64,000 nucleotides of DNA from Acanthaster planci (GCF_001949145.1 NW_019091603.1:292804-356803), one strand, 5' to 3'; shown: positions 11,581 to 25,131, numbered from the stretch's first letter. Translations and numbers: made by a program. Notes: generated from the sequence alone by a model not told the origin.

Positions 11581-12454
11581 GAGAGCTGCCAACTTTTACA
11601 AACTCATTTCAGTATTCAGAAAGGAAAGAAAAATATTTTGCGAGAAAACTTGTATTTTTCATGCGGCACTCTCAGTACGTGAAAATCAGGACTTTTTTTG
11701 CGCAGCACTGATTGTTCGCATTGCCACAACAGCAACGGTAATTAAAAGCGAGGATGAAATTTTCTTTCGGAAAGTTGTAATCACAGTGGTGTAATAAATC
11801 ACTGGTATTAAAAGATTGTGCACTTCTTACTTTACGGATTCCCGGCCCGGCGATGGACATGGCGAAACACCCTCCAAAATGGCGAGACCATGCAACCAGC
11901 GTATATGCATTATACACGTAGTACCACCGTGTCAAGCGCTCACAAATAAACAACTGTGATTCGATTGACTTGACATTCAGTTATTTATCGGTCATATTTT
12001 GCCAGCACTGAGATGCGTTGTGCAACACACGCACCACACTAAAACAAAAAAAAAAAAAAAACTAACAAAAAACTATTCGTTCATCACAGACTGGAATTTA
12101 AGTCTATAGAATGTAGTGAGAATTTAGTTTCAACAATAAGCTCCTTATGCAGTTCTCCGCCTTATAAAAATTACATCGTTGTACTTCTCACAAAATTCTT
12201 CATACTTGCGTATTCCGGCCCCTGTGTTTTCTTTACCAGGAGCAACTGAACTGCAAACAAGCCAAGTAAAATCACACATCGGACTTATCGATGTGGTTGA
12301 CGCTTATTATCGGGCTTCCTACTGCAGTATAAAGCTTGTACGCTTAATGCGCTCATTTTAACAAATTAAAGCCGTATTTTTAACAAGAATATCGTATTGC
12401 TGCATTCCTGGTGAATTTCCGTGCGAAAATCCGTACTGGTTGGCAGCTCTGCCA
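11581..12454. mobile_element. Possible hAT-like MITE with AGAGCTGCCAAC ends
   Basis: The left end reads AGAGCTGCCAAC at 11581. The reverse complement of 12443-12454 reads the same 12 bases. Flanking bases are similar (ACCCAAAT on the left, CCAAAATA on the right) but do not give a clean duplication. No transposase frame is visible inside; the ORF at 11579-11794 starts within the terminal repeat and matches nothing known. Confidence 0.35.
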
Positions 12455-12734
12455 AAATAAACCAGCATGCCAGTTGATGATACCGACTCGTTGGTCAACT
12501 ACACATACTTTTACAGTGTTTTCCTACCGGTACCCTAGGTTTTTGACGGAATGGCAAACACTCATTTTCAACATCGAGTGACTGAATTTTTTTTTATAAT
12601 GGTCATTTTACTAGTGTCTCTATAAGCTAGTTTGGGACAACAAATATCAGAAGTATTTCACACATGGGTGGTGGGACACAAGGGCCTTATTTTCCACCAC
12701 TGCCCAAAAGTTTAATCCCTGAATGTGAAACCTG

Positions 12735-12935
12735 CTAGGACGCTTCTTGCAAAGTTGAAGTCAACGAGTGACTGTCCTTTACTCTGTCGTTGTGAAAGAC
12801 AACACTGTTACTATACGCGCTCTGGTAAAAAGACCAGTCGGCAGTTGCAAAGTATGCCCAAGCCTCTTCAGCATATCCTAATGCTTCTAATTTGGTTCTG
12901 AAAGCATCCCAAACGTCCGCTAATTTTATTATCAA
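12735..12935 (-). other. Short coding-like ORF, unassigned
   Basis: A 66-codon frame, LADVWDAFRTKLEALGYAEE then AWAYFATADWSFYQ, has an amino-acid composition unlike the low-complexity frames around it. It ends TSTLQEAS followed by a stop. No splice-site pair or neighbouring block supports an exon, and I do not recognise the family. It may be the end of a broken mobile-element gene. Confidence 0.2.
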
Positions 12936-13914
12936 AACAACTACATAAAAAAAGAGAACTACGGTTATGATTAAACAGACAACAAATCAAACAATAATCA
13001 CAGAAGAAGAAAGCAAATGTTATTTATGAGAAAACCTAGGATGGGGACATTAAAGAAAAATATTTAAGCAGAACAGCAGAAAGTAACAGGAAAACTTAAA
13101 AAGCACAGTTGAATGCACAAAATAGATACGATAACTTTTAATTATCACAAATTAATATTGCAACCAGGAAAATCATAGCGGCTCCTTTCCCCACTGTAAG
13201 TTGTACAACTCCATCTCAAAATACATGCAAGGTCTAATTAAAGAGGATAATTGACACTCCACTGCAAGTTCATCAGGTTGATTGACACTGAACAAGTTAT
13301 CCGGTCTGCCGTTCCAGGATCAAAAGATTTTGCAAGAAGCCGCTAGAATTACAAATAGATTATGATTCATTCATCCTTAATTAGTGGTACTTTTTGGGAG
13401 CTGTGATTGGGGATACCGAATTCGGCAGTAGCAGACAAGGGTTTTACGTTCAACCACTAATGTGTGTTCTTGTACATGTATTTGTTTAAGGAAATGGGGA
13501 AGAAGTAGGTGTTTCCGGAAGAAATAGGTCGGTTGTCACTGTCTTATATGGGATATTCCGAAAAGGAAAGTCCATGTCAGTTGGTGGGATTGCTCCAGAA
13601 ATAATCATTTATGAGCGTATGGTCGCCATTTCCCCTTTTGACACAATAGAGCTTAATAAGTTGGCATGGCCATCAACTTAAACATGATGATAGGTGTTTG
13701 TGAGGATGTATTGATCAGCACAGAACTTTTGACAACTTTGAGGAACGACGATGCGTCAATTTTTTTGCAGATTTAGAGCGTGAATATTTTCTCCATCGTG
13801 TGATTCTAGCAGGATGTCTAGTTCAATACGTACATGTGCATGCTGACAACCCAGCCCTTGACTTTTAGTTGAACGTACATATACATAAAAGTTGTTTTCA
13901 CTATAAAAGTGTTG

Positions 13915-15065
13915 AAGTCAACATCATACAAGTCAAATTTAAGTCGAGTCGCGAGTCAATTTCTTTTGAAATTTTCATCGCAAGTAATTTTTCAAGCCAA
14001 GTCGTGTCTCATATTGCCCACCCAAAAAAGAATACATAAAAAATGCAACTCGAGTCATCAACATGGCACATTCAGGTATTTACCCTAATCACAAATTGTC
14101 AAATGCACTTTGTTTGTGCAGGAAGCTCTGAAATTTAAAACTTCAATTTATTTACATGAAATTGTTATTAAAGTTATCAAAACTTCGTTGGCATTTTGCA
14201 TTTTTCATCACTCACAGGTCTCAACCAAAAATACAACTTTACGTATACGTTACGGAGATCATTTCCTAGAACTGCAAACCAACAACACAAACAACACGGC
14301 CGGAGTAAAAGTATGTTCTTGGGAGCAAAACGGTGACATACAATGTGCACGTTTTTTCCCCTTCAAAAATGCCCAAGAAATATTGGAGTCGGTATGCCGG
14401 CTTCCTGAAAAGTACCTAAACAGCTTTGGAATGTAAACGCAGTGGCCGCAGTCAGTTGCTAATTCCTCTGTGGAGCCGACCGTGATCATCGCGGTCCGCA
14501 CGTATTTCAATAACAATAGGGGCTTTGTTAGACAGTGCACTGATATGTAAAGTGAGCAGGCACCCCTTGCCGTCGGCTTATAACTAGGGATTGGACAAAC
14601 CACGGTGACTTCAGTCAAACCACGGTTCAACCTTCCTGCAAAGCCGCCTTACAGAATCTTATTTACTTCTTAGTACCAATTCAGCCATAAACATAAATTT
14701 GAAAAACTGGCAGTAAACTCTAATGCAAGGTTTTAATTTCAATAACTTATCCCTCTTCCCCACACCCGACAATGTGTGCCTTGATTACATAAAACAATAC
14801 CAACAACCAACGACAAATTTCACTTACTACAAAATTTTGCAATCTGTTCCAGATTGCATCAGAAATTTCTTCATGTACAAAAAGTAACCACTCAAGTAAC
14901 CACAAGAAATTCCTTTTTCAGTCACCAACGTCGAGTTCGAGTCTCAAGTTTTAAGCCTTGAGTCTGAGTCCAAGTCTTGAGTCACAAACCTCAAGTTTGA
15001 GTCCAAATCACCAGTCACACACCTCGAGTCTGAGTCATGAGTCACAAGTCATGAATCAAGTTGTT
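13915..15065. repeat. Region bounded by AAGTC/GAGTC-rich repeats
   Basis: Degenerate alternating AAGTC, GAGTC and ACTCGAGTC words occur at 13915-14060 and again at 14930-15065. A weaker cluster of the same words is at 54945-55030. The two clusters could be subterminal repeats of one insertion or independent satellite-like patches. Includes the copy-2 dispersed repeat at 14440-14640. Confidence 0.3.
14440..14640. repeat. Dispersed repeat, copy 2 (also at 4290-4520)
   Basis: Same ordered blocks as the copy at 4290-4520: GCAGTGGCCGCAG, AATAACAATAGGGG then CTTTGTTAGACAGT, CACTGATATG, and CACGGTTCAACCTT near the end. Confidence 0.4.
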
Positions 15066-15140
15066 TCAGCCAATTGTTTTAAGTGTATCAAACCACGAAG
15101 GAAAATCCATGATCAAAGTTGTAAGTTCGTTTTGTGCTGT

Positions 15141-15625
15141 TAGAGCTGTGCCAAATATCCGAATAACCGAATATTCAAACGATTGTCGAATATTTGAATA
15201 TTATTTGTTTAATTTGAATATTCAAATGCAAAATTCATAAAAAAGTAAGGGAAAACTTTCTTTTGTTTTAAATGAGATACATTACACCATGAAGGCTTGT
15301 CTCAAACAGATTCAAATGAAAAGCTTCAGAAGTCTTACGATTTAAAAAGTTAATTACTCATTAAACAATTTAAAAGGAATAGAAATTTTCGACAGGGATG
15401 TCAGGAAGTCTTGATCATATCTTAAATCTTGCTAAATTGTGACTGGGGATACTCCTAGATGTGAGAAGCTATTATATTGATCACAATGTCCAAATGTGTG
15501 TGTTATTGCAACTGATTTTGTACATGGTTTGTTCATTAACAATCTGCCGGTCAGTACAGCCGAATTTCGATCAAATTGAAGGTCCAATATTCAAATTGTG
15601 AATTATTCAAATTGACTCAGCCCTA
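15141..15625. mobile_element. MITE with TAGAGCTGTG / TAGGGCTGAG inverted ends
   Basis: The left end reads TAGAGCTGTGCCAAATAT. The reverse complement of the right end reads TAGGGCTGAGTCAATTTG. Both ends run into AATATTC-rich subterminal sequence. Size (485 bases) and end style suggest a hAT-like MITE, but a clear 8-bp duplication is not seen. Confidence 0.4.
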
Positions 15626-18600
15626 CTTTCTGTTTTGTTTATGCTGATCAATTACATACATTGCAAAAGCTATGGGTGCTTTTTAGCTTATAAATGAAAT
15701 CATCCACCGCTTAAACATTAAACTCCAGTATCTTCATTTATTTCTTTATTTAGGGAATGAAGTGCTGGGTTGGTTCTAAAGTAAATTTAAGACAGGCTCA
15801 GGAGAATGTGTAGAGACGAAGATGAGGGTATTTAAAAACCTTTTACTGTCACGCCCAGCACACGCCATGCATTTATTACTTACATGCAAGCCCAGCCATT
15901 TTGCTAAAAGTGTTCATATTCACGACTGGTTCTGGAGATTATGAGGCTGAATATGTATATCCGTACTTCTGCTGAATTAACAAAATGCACACCCAGTGCA
16001 TAGTTTGATTACCGCCACACAGTTTGAGGATACGGAATACGATGCGTCTGGTTGACTCATCAGTGGATATTTAGCCATACATACATGTAAAAGGGCGAAG
16101 TGGAAAATGTGCAACGCAATGACGCTCCATGCATGCAAACTAGTGACGGCACAGGTGCATACAAATCAATTTTCGACGGCATATATGGTAAATATGTTTC
16201 ATGAAAGTACATGAATCTAGTCACCAGTCACAAAGCTCAAAAATATTTCTCGAAAATCTGATATATCGATATTACCAAATAACTAACATTGGCGATATAG
16301 ATGGCAAACCCATATCGATAATATTGATATATCAACGGCGCATACTGCATGCATAGTTCATATCAGTCTGGAGTATTGCCCTCTTTGGACGGGCTATTAC
16401 ATCACACATTTCATGCTATCTGACCAATCACAAAGCCTGTTTGACCAGCTTACAAAGGACTGTGGGTATTTCCACATAATGGGCTGCTTTTCTTAAAAGT
16501 TGGAGTAAATGGAACAAAAGCTACCAACTGATAAGTTCCATTTGAAAATTTGATTTAGATCATGGATTTAAATCTCTCTTTAAAAATCAAACAAATAATT
16601 TTAAAAAATCATGTTAAAGAAACCTTAATGGGAGGAGTATTTCAAAAGAAATGGCTGAATTCAATACACTGATGCCTTTAAAACATTTCTACACAACCAG
16701 AATTGGGTCACACTGTACATGCTACTCTTTACACTCATTTGACATTTACATGTACATGTGTACCTAATATACAAGTAGACCACTCTCCTATTTGTACGAC
16801 TGCATGAACGTATTTATGGAATTCAGTAGCCATTCCTTTTACATGCATTTACATAAAGCAGTATTGCCAAATACCTGTATTGTTATCATGGAAAGCAGTT
16901 TTGCCAAAAATTATGAAAACTGGAACACCTCAGATGTGTACTTATTGGCACGTCATGTGTTAGCAAGTACAGGAGTTTTATAGCAATTTAAGAAGCAAAT
17001 TTAGACAATTATCTTTAATCATCTTGTTTTATCATTGAAATTTGCATAAACAGTTAATTCATACCATAAGTTTGTGTGTATTTCAGCATTCAGGTAACTG
17101 GACTTTGCAAATTTTTGTGTTTGATTAGAAATAAACAGTTCAACCTATGATAAACTTAATCCCAGCAGTCAGCACTTTCTTTCAGTCATCGAATGGTGTG
17201 TTATGTCTTGAACTTCACGACCAAAAGCCTTATGGACATCTAATATAAAGATCAATTAAAAAAAAATCGATTTAAATTTTAAAAAATCAGATTTAAATTT
17301 AAAATATGAGATTTTTTTTATTTTAAAAGATCTTGATTTTCACCAACCCTGTTATGTATTTCCCCCATTAGAGCAAAGTTGCTGGATTCCACCACCATTT
17401 GGCTGTTTACTTTCCAAAACCTTACCCTGCCATTACCTGTGTAATCCTATTGCCAAAGAGCAGGTATAATCATTACCCAAACATTGTCTCCCTGCTTGGG
17501 TCTTTGCCAGTACTATTTTCTAGTGAAGCTTTGGTCAGTCAAGTGTGCACAAAGTGGCTTCTGCACAACACAATGTGAAGAGCATGAGTCATGTAACAGA
17601 TACATGCGTGTACACGTACACAAAGTGTGGGCTGTTAGGGCACCCTTTTTATTATGGTTCTTCTATCTGTTTCTACTTGAAAGAAGGTCAGTTGGTCGGG
17701 AAAAAGTCCAACCTCCCCCCACAAAAAAATTTGTTCTCCCATACAGATGACTGAATGAACCAAATAAGCAAATACTTGCAAATGGGTCTCCAGTGGTAAA
17801 AAAGTAAGGTGTTCATTCTATTATCATGGAGGAATAGACTCCATCCACGAACTGCAATGTGCTTCATTAATGTGCCCAAGTCTTCCAGTAAATGGAGTTG
17901 GTACACCACTTATAAAAACCAGGCAAGTATCGAGTCCCACGAGTGTTAGTATTTTTCCCTCTAGTTTGGAACTGAGTACAAAATTATTCGAGTACACAAT
18001 ATCATTCTTGAATCTTCAAAAACTCCAGAGCAATTTTATGGAACTAAAATACAACTAACAAGCGTGATTACGGCTGAGGCTGCCATGATGACAAAACTGC
18101 ATAATGGAAATAGATTTGTTTCAGTCTAACTGATACTGTTTTCTAAGAAGAATGTAGGGTACTGTGTGGGATCGAGGTTTTATGCTTCTCTGCATTCTCA
18201 ATGTTCACATCTGTTACAAAAAAATTGATTTCATGGGTAGATTCTTTAGTGTGAAATGTAATAAGTGGGATTTTGTTTATACCTATGATCAGTAGCAAGA
18301 AAATTTAATGCTTGACTTTAACAAGTCTAATGTGAAGGAATGCCGTGGCTACAATGCTGCATTATCCTGTCATCATCGCAACTTTGCTCGTTTGAGTCAG
18401 TGTCAAGACGTTTTGTTTGCTCATGCAGTGTACGTCCATTTCAGTGCTGTTTTTGTACTTGAACCACAACCTCTTTTTTTGGCAAGTTCTTCTTTAAAGG
18501 CGCAGTGCGCAAAAAAAAGTTTTTTGAGGTCTCCTTGTTCACGCACATTTGTTTTCACTCCCTGTGCTTACGTGAATACGAGATTGTAAAACTTTACAAA

Positions 18601-20430
18601 GACTTACCTGCATGTAGTCGATGGGTTCCATGTTGCATTGATTTTACATTGTGCACTTGTCAGCAAAGGTTGAATGAATATTAAAATCTTCGTGAAAGTT
18701 GATTATTGTTTTAAGTTTATTACCTTATAAATCAAACAGTTTGTGAAATATTTTGATCTGCTGTTATCTCGGCTTTTACTGCACCGACACACTTCCATAA
18801 AATTTCAAACCATACATGTTCATCTGTGTATAGACCGCCACATCGGACTGTTCTTCATGTATTTTAGATTTTGGGAAGTGATGGGTAAATTTTTGGAAGA
18901 ATATTTCTCTTTCAGGTCAGGTAATTTTTGCAGTTTCTATAAACTGAAATAATAGCGAATATTTTCCAAAGCCGTTTTTCCAAGTTGGATTGTTTAAGAA
19001 GTAACTGAACGAAAAAATGTTACAAATTCTAAAATATGTGGTAACTTGTTCTATGTACGATATGTGTTCATCCAAACAATGCAGCAACAGCTTGCACAGC
19101 CCTTTTTTGCACAACATAATGGAGCTTGCTACCAAAATTTGACCGAATACTCAGATCGGCATAGAATCCGTATGCATATTAATTTATAACGGCAATTTTT
19201 TGTAAAAGGAAAATTTAACGTTTATTAGCAACAACCCTAGTCTCCTCCATTGCTGAGAGTGTTTCACATTCTTCTAATTCAGATGATTTACTTTAAAAGT
19301 ATCAGTTCTTCAAAATTTATGTATACTCTGTCTTTTAGGGTCGTGTTTAATGGAATAATGCAAGATATAAAAGAAACTGACACTAACCAAATAAGGCCAT
19401 TCCTAAAATGGATGAGTCTATTATATAGCGTGAGCTACTACTGGCACTCTCTGTGGAAAGCATGAATATGCAGTGCAGTTGTTGCACATGCACACGATAT
19501 CCGTCCATATCCATAGTCAGCCAATTGATCAAGCAGTCAGGCAGAGCAGTGGGGGTCCGTGTGCCAACGTGAGCTGAAACCAGGTACTGAAATTGAAGCC
19601 AACGACCACATGTCCGAATCATCCAGGCCGAATCATGTTGGTTGTTTTGGACAACAAACACGACAAACTCAATTTCAAGCCCAAGTAAAGCATGCTCAAT
19701 GGTGAGCGATTTTACATGCGGTCGGGTAGACTAACCAGCCTCACATGCAGTGCCTCAAGCATGATTCACACTGACGCAGGGCGTATTGCTCAACATCTAA
19801 AATTGTGTATACAAAAAAGTGTGCCAATATTCACATCAATTATATTGCAGAGTAGTCGGTGTTAAACATAACACCGTCTGTAATATTTGTTAACTATGGC
19901 ATTCTTTCATTAAATGTGATATAAATGTATTTACGACGTGCAACCGACAGGGCATGGGCATATTCATACGCCATTCTCGATGTACCTGTGCACACATACA
20001 ACAGCTGATAAAGAGAAACCCCGTGGAGGGATTAGTTGCTTATCTGTCCGCTTTGTTCACACACCCAACATGAACGTAAACAAAGTGGCACATTGAAAAG
20101 GGTGCACTTTTCCGAGCGGGATGGGGGCTCACTCGGAAATGCTCTTATGAGTGAAATAATTAATGCTGACAAAAAAATACCATTACAGACGTCATTCATC
20201 AGTCTAAAACACATTTGTACCAATGCGATTAAAAATTCATTATTGTCAACTTAAGATATTTAATAATTTTTTAATAATATTTAAGGTGGATGATAATTGC
20301 TGTATCAATAGAGGCAAAAGGAAAGGTCACTATGCCCATGTGTGGTAATACGCCGGACTGCATATACTGTATTTCCTGTTAAGTTATCAGATTTTGAAGA
20401 CATAATGTTTATGTGCACATATGTTCTTAC
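15626..20430. other. Intron sequence with AT-rich repeats, no gene recognised
   Basis: Holds ATCGATAT-rich sequence (16255-16345) and TTTAAATTT-rich sequence (17250-17350) ending in CACCAACCCTG, the reverse complement of a common hAT-type end CAGGGTTGGTG. I could not pair either with an opposite end. Reading frames here look like chance. Confidence 0.4.
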
Positions 20431-20517
20431 CTGGTGATAAGGATGATGTGCATGAAGATGGTGTTGATGGGGTTGGTGTCCATAGTATGGAAGCATAACT
20501 GCTATTCCACCATACAT
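20431..20517 (-). CDS. Mitf: Candidate alternative first exon of the MITF-family gene
   Basis: On the minus strand an in-frame TGA lies two codons before ATG 20517-20515. The frame then reads MYGGIAVMLPYYGHQ, a histidine-rich stretch, and HHPYHQ, 29 codons in all, and meets a strong donor CACCAG|GTAAGA (intron starts at 20430). The last codon is complete, so it is phase 0. The next downstream exon on this strand (4894-4691) also starts in phase 0, and joining them gives ...YHQ followed by VTTKLENPT. Vertebrate MITF-M has the same arrangement: a short exon ending N-H-Y-Q spliced straight to V-Q-T-H-LENPT. An isoform from this exon would lack the N-terminal segment of exon 55471-55669. No transcript evidence is available to me; a chance ORF with a donor is the alternative. 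Confidence 0.55.
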
Positions 20518-20645
20518 TTTTCACAAAATTAACTTCAACGGACCAGCCGTTGCAAGCCACGTTGTTAACAGACTTAAGAATAGACTACACAAGCTACCAG
20601 CGCTGTGTAATCTTGGGACGGAGTGACCAGTTTCACAACTAACTA

Positions 20646-20657
20646 GGGATATATACA
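20646..20657 (-). promoter_or_regulatory. TATA-like sequence upstream of candidate alternative exon
   Basis: Minus strand TGTATATATCCC lies about 130 bases upstream of ATG 20517. It sits next to an ACATGTACATGTA repeat that is common throughout the window, so the match could be incidental. Confidence 0.2.
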
Positions 20658-21289
20658 TGTACATGTAGTACAGGGAGGGGGCAATTAGAATGTCGATGAT
20701 GTCATCTTCCTGTCTGTAAATTCTAGCAATTTGCATTACCACGACCTTTAAATATATATCCTGTCTCCATGGCATTTCTTGTAGGGGATAGCAGAGTGTT
20801 CTTCCTGTGCACTTGAACACAACATGTACATTTATTGCATGACTTGTTTTTTAATCATAACTTAAAGGTATGTTTCACATTGTTTTTCAACTCCACCAAA
20901 AAAATAAAAATAATTGTAGATTTCTGTGTTAAAGCAAATAAATTTCCTGCTCATGTTTTTGACATCTACCAGGCACATATAAACCCAATAACATGAACAA
21001 CCTCCGTGGTGAGAGATTTTTCAAAATGGTTACCACTTTATTCATTTTTGCCCGTAATTGGCACCTAATCACGTCACTGTGGATTTATTACATCCTGGCA
21101 CAGCTTCAAGTCAGAATAAATGTACACTGTACATGTACATGCAAGTTCAAATGAGCAAAATATAATTGGACAGAAAAAGACACACACCACAAAACAACCA
21201 ATCCCTACAATAATAAATGCAACAAGAATGAAGAGTTAATGCCTTGCCAAGCTCATGTCTAAAACCCACAACTTTAAATTTTGGAATAC

Positions 21290-21740
21290 AAACAAGATTT
21301 GTCTTAATCCTTTTGGCCATCTTGACCTTGGCACTTGACCCTTCAGGCTTAACTGCAATAGGCTTGTGGCATTCCAAAAAACAAAATCAAGCCAGTTTTG
21401 AAGTTCTTCAGCAAAATATTTATCACATTATCATGCTGACACGCTTTCTATTGTTTTTGTCACTGTGACTTTGACCTTTCACACCAAAATGCAATACCAA
21501 GAGTAATCCTCAAACCAAATTTGTAGCTTTAAAGAAAGGTATTTTGAAGTTATCATGTTGACAGGATTTCTATTGTTTTACAATCATGACCTTTACCTTC
21601 AACCTTTCAGCCAAAAATGCAGTAGGCTTCCTAGAATCACCAAGAGCAATCCACAAAATAAAACTGTATATTTGAACTTCATATGCAAAGCAAAGATTGT
21701 ATAGCACTGCATACAGTGGCACAAGATGACGGAACTCTGC
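21290..21740. repeat. Tandem repeat, about 130-bp unit, three copies
   Basis: Units recur at about 21355, 21492 and 21620, marked by GCAATA or GCAGTAGG, then AAACCAAATTT, then TCATG(C/T)TGACA and TTCTATTGTTTT. A single further unit with the same words (GAGCAATCCTCAAACCAAAT, ATTATGCTGACA) lies at about 23730-23850. Confidence 0.55.
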
Positions 21741-22059
21741 AAAAAAGGTGTAATGACCATGGCTCCATTTGAGCGAGCAATACATCTGTGCAGTGCACAT
21801 TAATGTACATGTGCAGGTGCACGAATCCAGCACAGACATCACGGATGGATGTCATTCCTCCTGCTGTTATGGCTTATGTATATATGGGCATTTGTCCACA
21901 CTTCACTTGCTCAAATGGTGCTAAGGCGATTTACAACGTTTTACGCACATTTGCAGTGAAGTTCTCCATCTAGCGCCGCCACGCAGCGACGTTTTGACCA
22001 GGATGCTCTGACTACCCTCAGGAACTCTCCTGAGTTAACACTCGCCAGTTCTTTTCAGA

Positions 22060-22990
22060 ACCCCACCTCTTCTTGAAGAGATACAACTGTAGATCCCATG
22101 GTGTACCTGCAAATCCTCACCATACGTACTACTTCCACCATGCAAAGTTTCGAATCTTACTTAGATTATTTGCTGATAACTGCCTAATGTATGGCCTAAT
22201 TAAAACTGCATCCGATAAGGACGCTATTCAAAAAGATCTGGACACATTGATGGAGTGGTCAGAAAACTGGTGTGTGTGATTTAATCCATCCAAATGTGAA
22301 ACTATGAAAATATCCTGGAAACTGCATCCCGATAAAATATCATATAAAATTCTTGTTGTCACTCTAAGAAGGTCATGCAAATCCAGTACCTCAGTATTAA
22401 GATTCAGACCCACCATGCAACAGTAAAGGCAGGTGTCCTCAACTTTTTGAGACGTAATCTTTACCACTGTCCAATTCCTATCAAGGAGAAGCTGTGTCAG
22501 ACCACATTTAGAAAAGCAGTTGCAGCATGAGATCCATACAGAAATAAAATATAGCCTCAATTGGGCATGTCCAAATACGGGCAACATGCTTTGTCAAAAA
22601 TACATATGAAAGAGAAGCAAGTGTCTCCAAATAAATTCACTTGGATGAAACTCCCTCTAAGTGAAGTTCATCGCTTGACTTGTTTTCATAAACTGTCAAA
22701 CCGACAGCTCATAATAGCCTACCAAGCACACACTGAATCTAAATCTGCTAGAAATACATGTAGACCTATTGTCCCAGTTCGAAATACTTCCTGCAAGAAC
22801 AAATGTGTACAATAATTCTTTTCCCCATGCACTGTTAAAGTATAGAACAGTCTGGCCCAGGTTGGAAGTTGTCTTCATTTACAGTACGACTGACATCCAG
22901 AGTATAAATGTTCTAAAAACAATTTCAATGTTTTCTCCACATTTTACCTAGCGAAGACAGCTCAAATGTCGCTTACAAGTGCTTTGTACC
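22060..22990 (+). pseudogene. CR1/L2-like LINE reverse transcriptase fragment
   Basis: The frame from 22073 reads RLFADNCLMYG, a decayed catalytic FADD-type box, then KDLDTLMEWSENWCV, a stop, and FNPSKCETMKI. This is the standard order of a LINE palm and thumb. Later, in other frames, a block near 22780-22860 (TNVYNNSFPHALLKYRTVWPRL) matches the C-terminal R-x-S-FFPR-W-LP pattern. At least one stop and several frameshifts break it. It is one of the few retroelement pieces antisense to the host gene. Confidence 0.6.
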
Positions 22991-24513
22991 CTGAATTCCA
23001 TAAATGCTGTGTTGAAATTACCAAATACGCCCATGGACAATGTGTACTACGAGATGAACATAGGTCGTTGCCGAATCATGACGAAAAGCGTGGTGTTTTG
23101 CAAGATTTCCTGCAAGATACATGTAAATAGTATATGCAGAGCCGGGGAGCCCGGAACTGAGACAAAAGAGTTGGGCCTTATAACAAAAGGCCGTGCTCAG
23201 CACAAAAGACTGAGCTGCTGAGCATTACCGACAACTTTTTGCTCTCAACAGTGGAGATAATCCGGCCTTCTTTTAAAACAGTATACCACGGTTTGAGGCA
23301 TTTAGAGCAAGCGTATTAACACCGGGGACAAAAGCTCTCCATCATCGCAGCGATGAGCCACACAGCACTGCTGCACACTGATCTAGCTCCTATTTAAAAG
23401 AGGTCAGCAGTGCACTGTGCCGGTTTGGGGAACAAAAGCAATCTTACGAAACACAGCACAATCTGGGCTCTTTTTCCAAGGCTGCAGGCCTAGCTGAAAC
23501 ATTCAGGAGTCAATGAATTTTACCTGTCAGCTTTAGAGTAGTGCCCAAAGAGTCCTTCATTTTGGTATAAACAGCCATCAAATGGAATGATGAATTTTTG
23601 GAGAATTTTGAAAACAGAAAATCTTGAAAAGGACCCGGCATCTTGTCTTTTTCGAGAAAAATCCAACCGGCAGCAAGTGGTTAAGGCAGCTCGTGGCCTA
23701 AAAATCCTGTACTGTACATCCTTTAGCACAGCCAGTTGAAACTCCAGTCGGAGTATTTTGGAGGAATCACTTCCAAGAGCAATCCTCAAACCAAATTTCA
23801 ATTTCATACACAAAGTAGTTCTCAAGTTATTATGCTGACAAGAATATTCCGGACATACAGTATCATTCGAAATTATTTGGACTCTTGCGTGAATCATGCA
23901 GACCTTAAAATTACAAATTTTCAGTAGCTTAGTTTTCACGTGTGGGTGGCATGGCCATGCATGTCTTAGCATGAATAGTGGGCTATTGACACATGGGTCA
24001 ATGCTTTTGGGACATTCTTTTCTTTAAAAGAAATCTCCATGGGCGCCGAGTACAGTATGCACCATGGTATAGGATGCCTGCTTCAGCTAGCCCTACGTCC
24101 TGTAAATACCAATAACATGTAGGCCTACATGTACATGTATGTAAGTGTATGAAACAGTGATTTACAAGTGAACTTGAAGGAAAGTTCCCTTAAATCTTTG
24201 GGTTTCAGGTTTATTTCCACACTGTATATAAGTTAATTAATATAGAAGTTTAACAAAACTTAATTTATAATAGTATGGGGAAAGTCAGACAAAAGTTTAA
24301 TTAATTAATATGTAGAGAATAACCATCCAAATGAATCCTTTGTTTACAGCTCTACTTACAACTTTCTGACATTATTGCAGAAATATTGTGCCCTTAATTG
24401 TCACTATCATTAACCTCCCAAAGAGTAGAAGTTTTTCATAATACCTTTTGCAAGTTGCAATTGACATAAACTGACAAGTGGACCAAATTTAGTTCCAAAG
24501 GAGGGGTCCCCTA

Positions 24514-25131
24514 GGGCCAATTTCATGAAACCCATCTTATCTTGCAACTAATAGGGCTTAAGATGAGTCCCAAGTCTAAAATTGATCTTTGCTAATAAGG
24601 GTTCAAAGATTACTTTCACCAAACCCATCTTAAGATCGATAGGTCGTAACTGTGTCATAACTAGAAATTTGGTGGCTGTTTCATGTTTCGTTGTACTCTT
24701 TCACAAAACCAGTCGTTAAAATAAAGAGAAAGCCAAAATACAGACATGTGGCAGAACAGTTGATTCATGTATGCTTTCAATCATTTTGATAATTCCATTT
24801 TAAAAAGATGAATAGGTTTTTCCATACTATTTTTTAGCATTTTGCTTTAATTAAAACTACCCAATTGTAAACAATAACACTTTTCAAGTCTGTTTCTGCG
24901 GCTAGTTTTCATCCCACAAAATTGTTACATTTATAGCTCAAGCACAATACTTGTCTTTCACTTCCACAATTATGAGATAAAACAACCATCAGACCAATCT
25001 TAAGTTAGGAAGAGTTCCTGAAGAAGTTAGGACTTGCTGAATATGTCCTAATATTTAGTGACATTGATCCTAAGACAAGTTGTAAGCTAAGTTATCATTA
25101 AGACACGTCTTAGCGTTTCATGAAATCAGCC
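24514..25131. mobile_element. MITE with ATTTCATGAAAC inverted ends
   Basis: The left end reads GGGCCAATTTCATGAAACCC. The reverse complement of the right end reads GGCTGATTTCATGAAACGC. Both arms continue into CTTA/TAAG-rich words (CATCTTATCTT; TAAGACGTGTCTTA). No coding capacity in 618 bases. Flanks CTA and ACA do not give a clear duplication, so the superfamily is undecided. Confidence 0.5.

Noticed and set aside
16255-17352. ATCGATAT-rich and TTTAAATTT-rich stretches with a CACCAACCCTG end, possibly one hAT element
   Set aside because: Only one terminus looks convincing and no opposite end or duplication could be paired with it.
24040-24090. GTATGCACCATGGTATAGGATGCC as a second pogo-type ATAAGGCGC end
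   Set aside because: Similarity to the motif at 2343-2470 is partial and the AAGGCGC core is missing.
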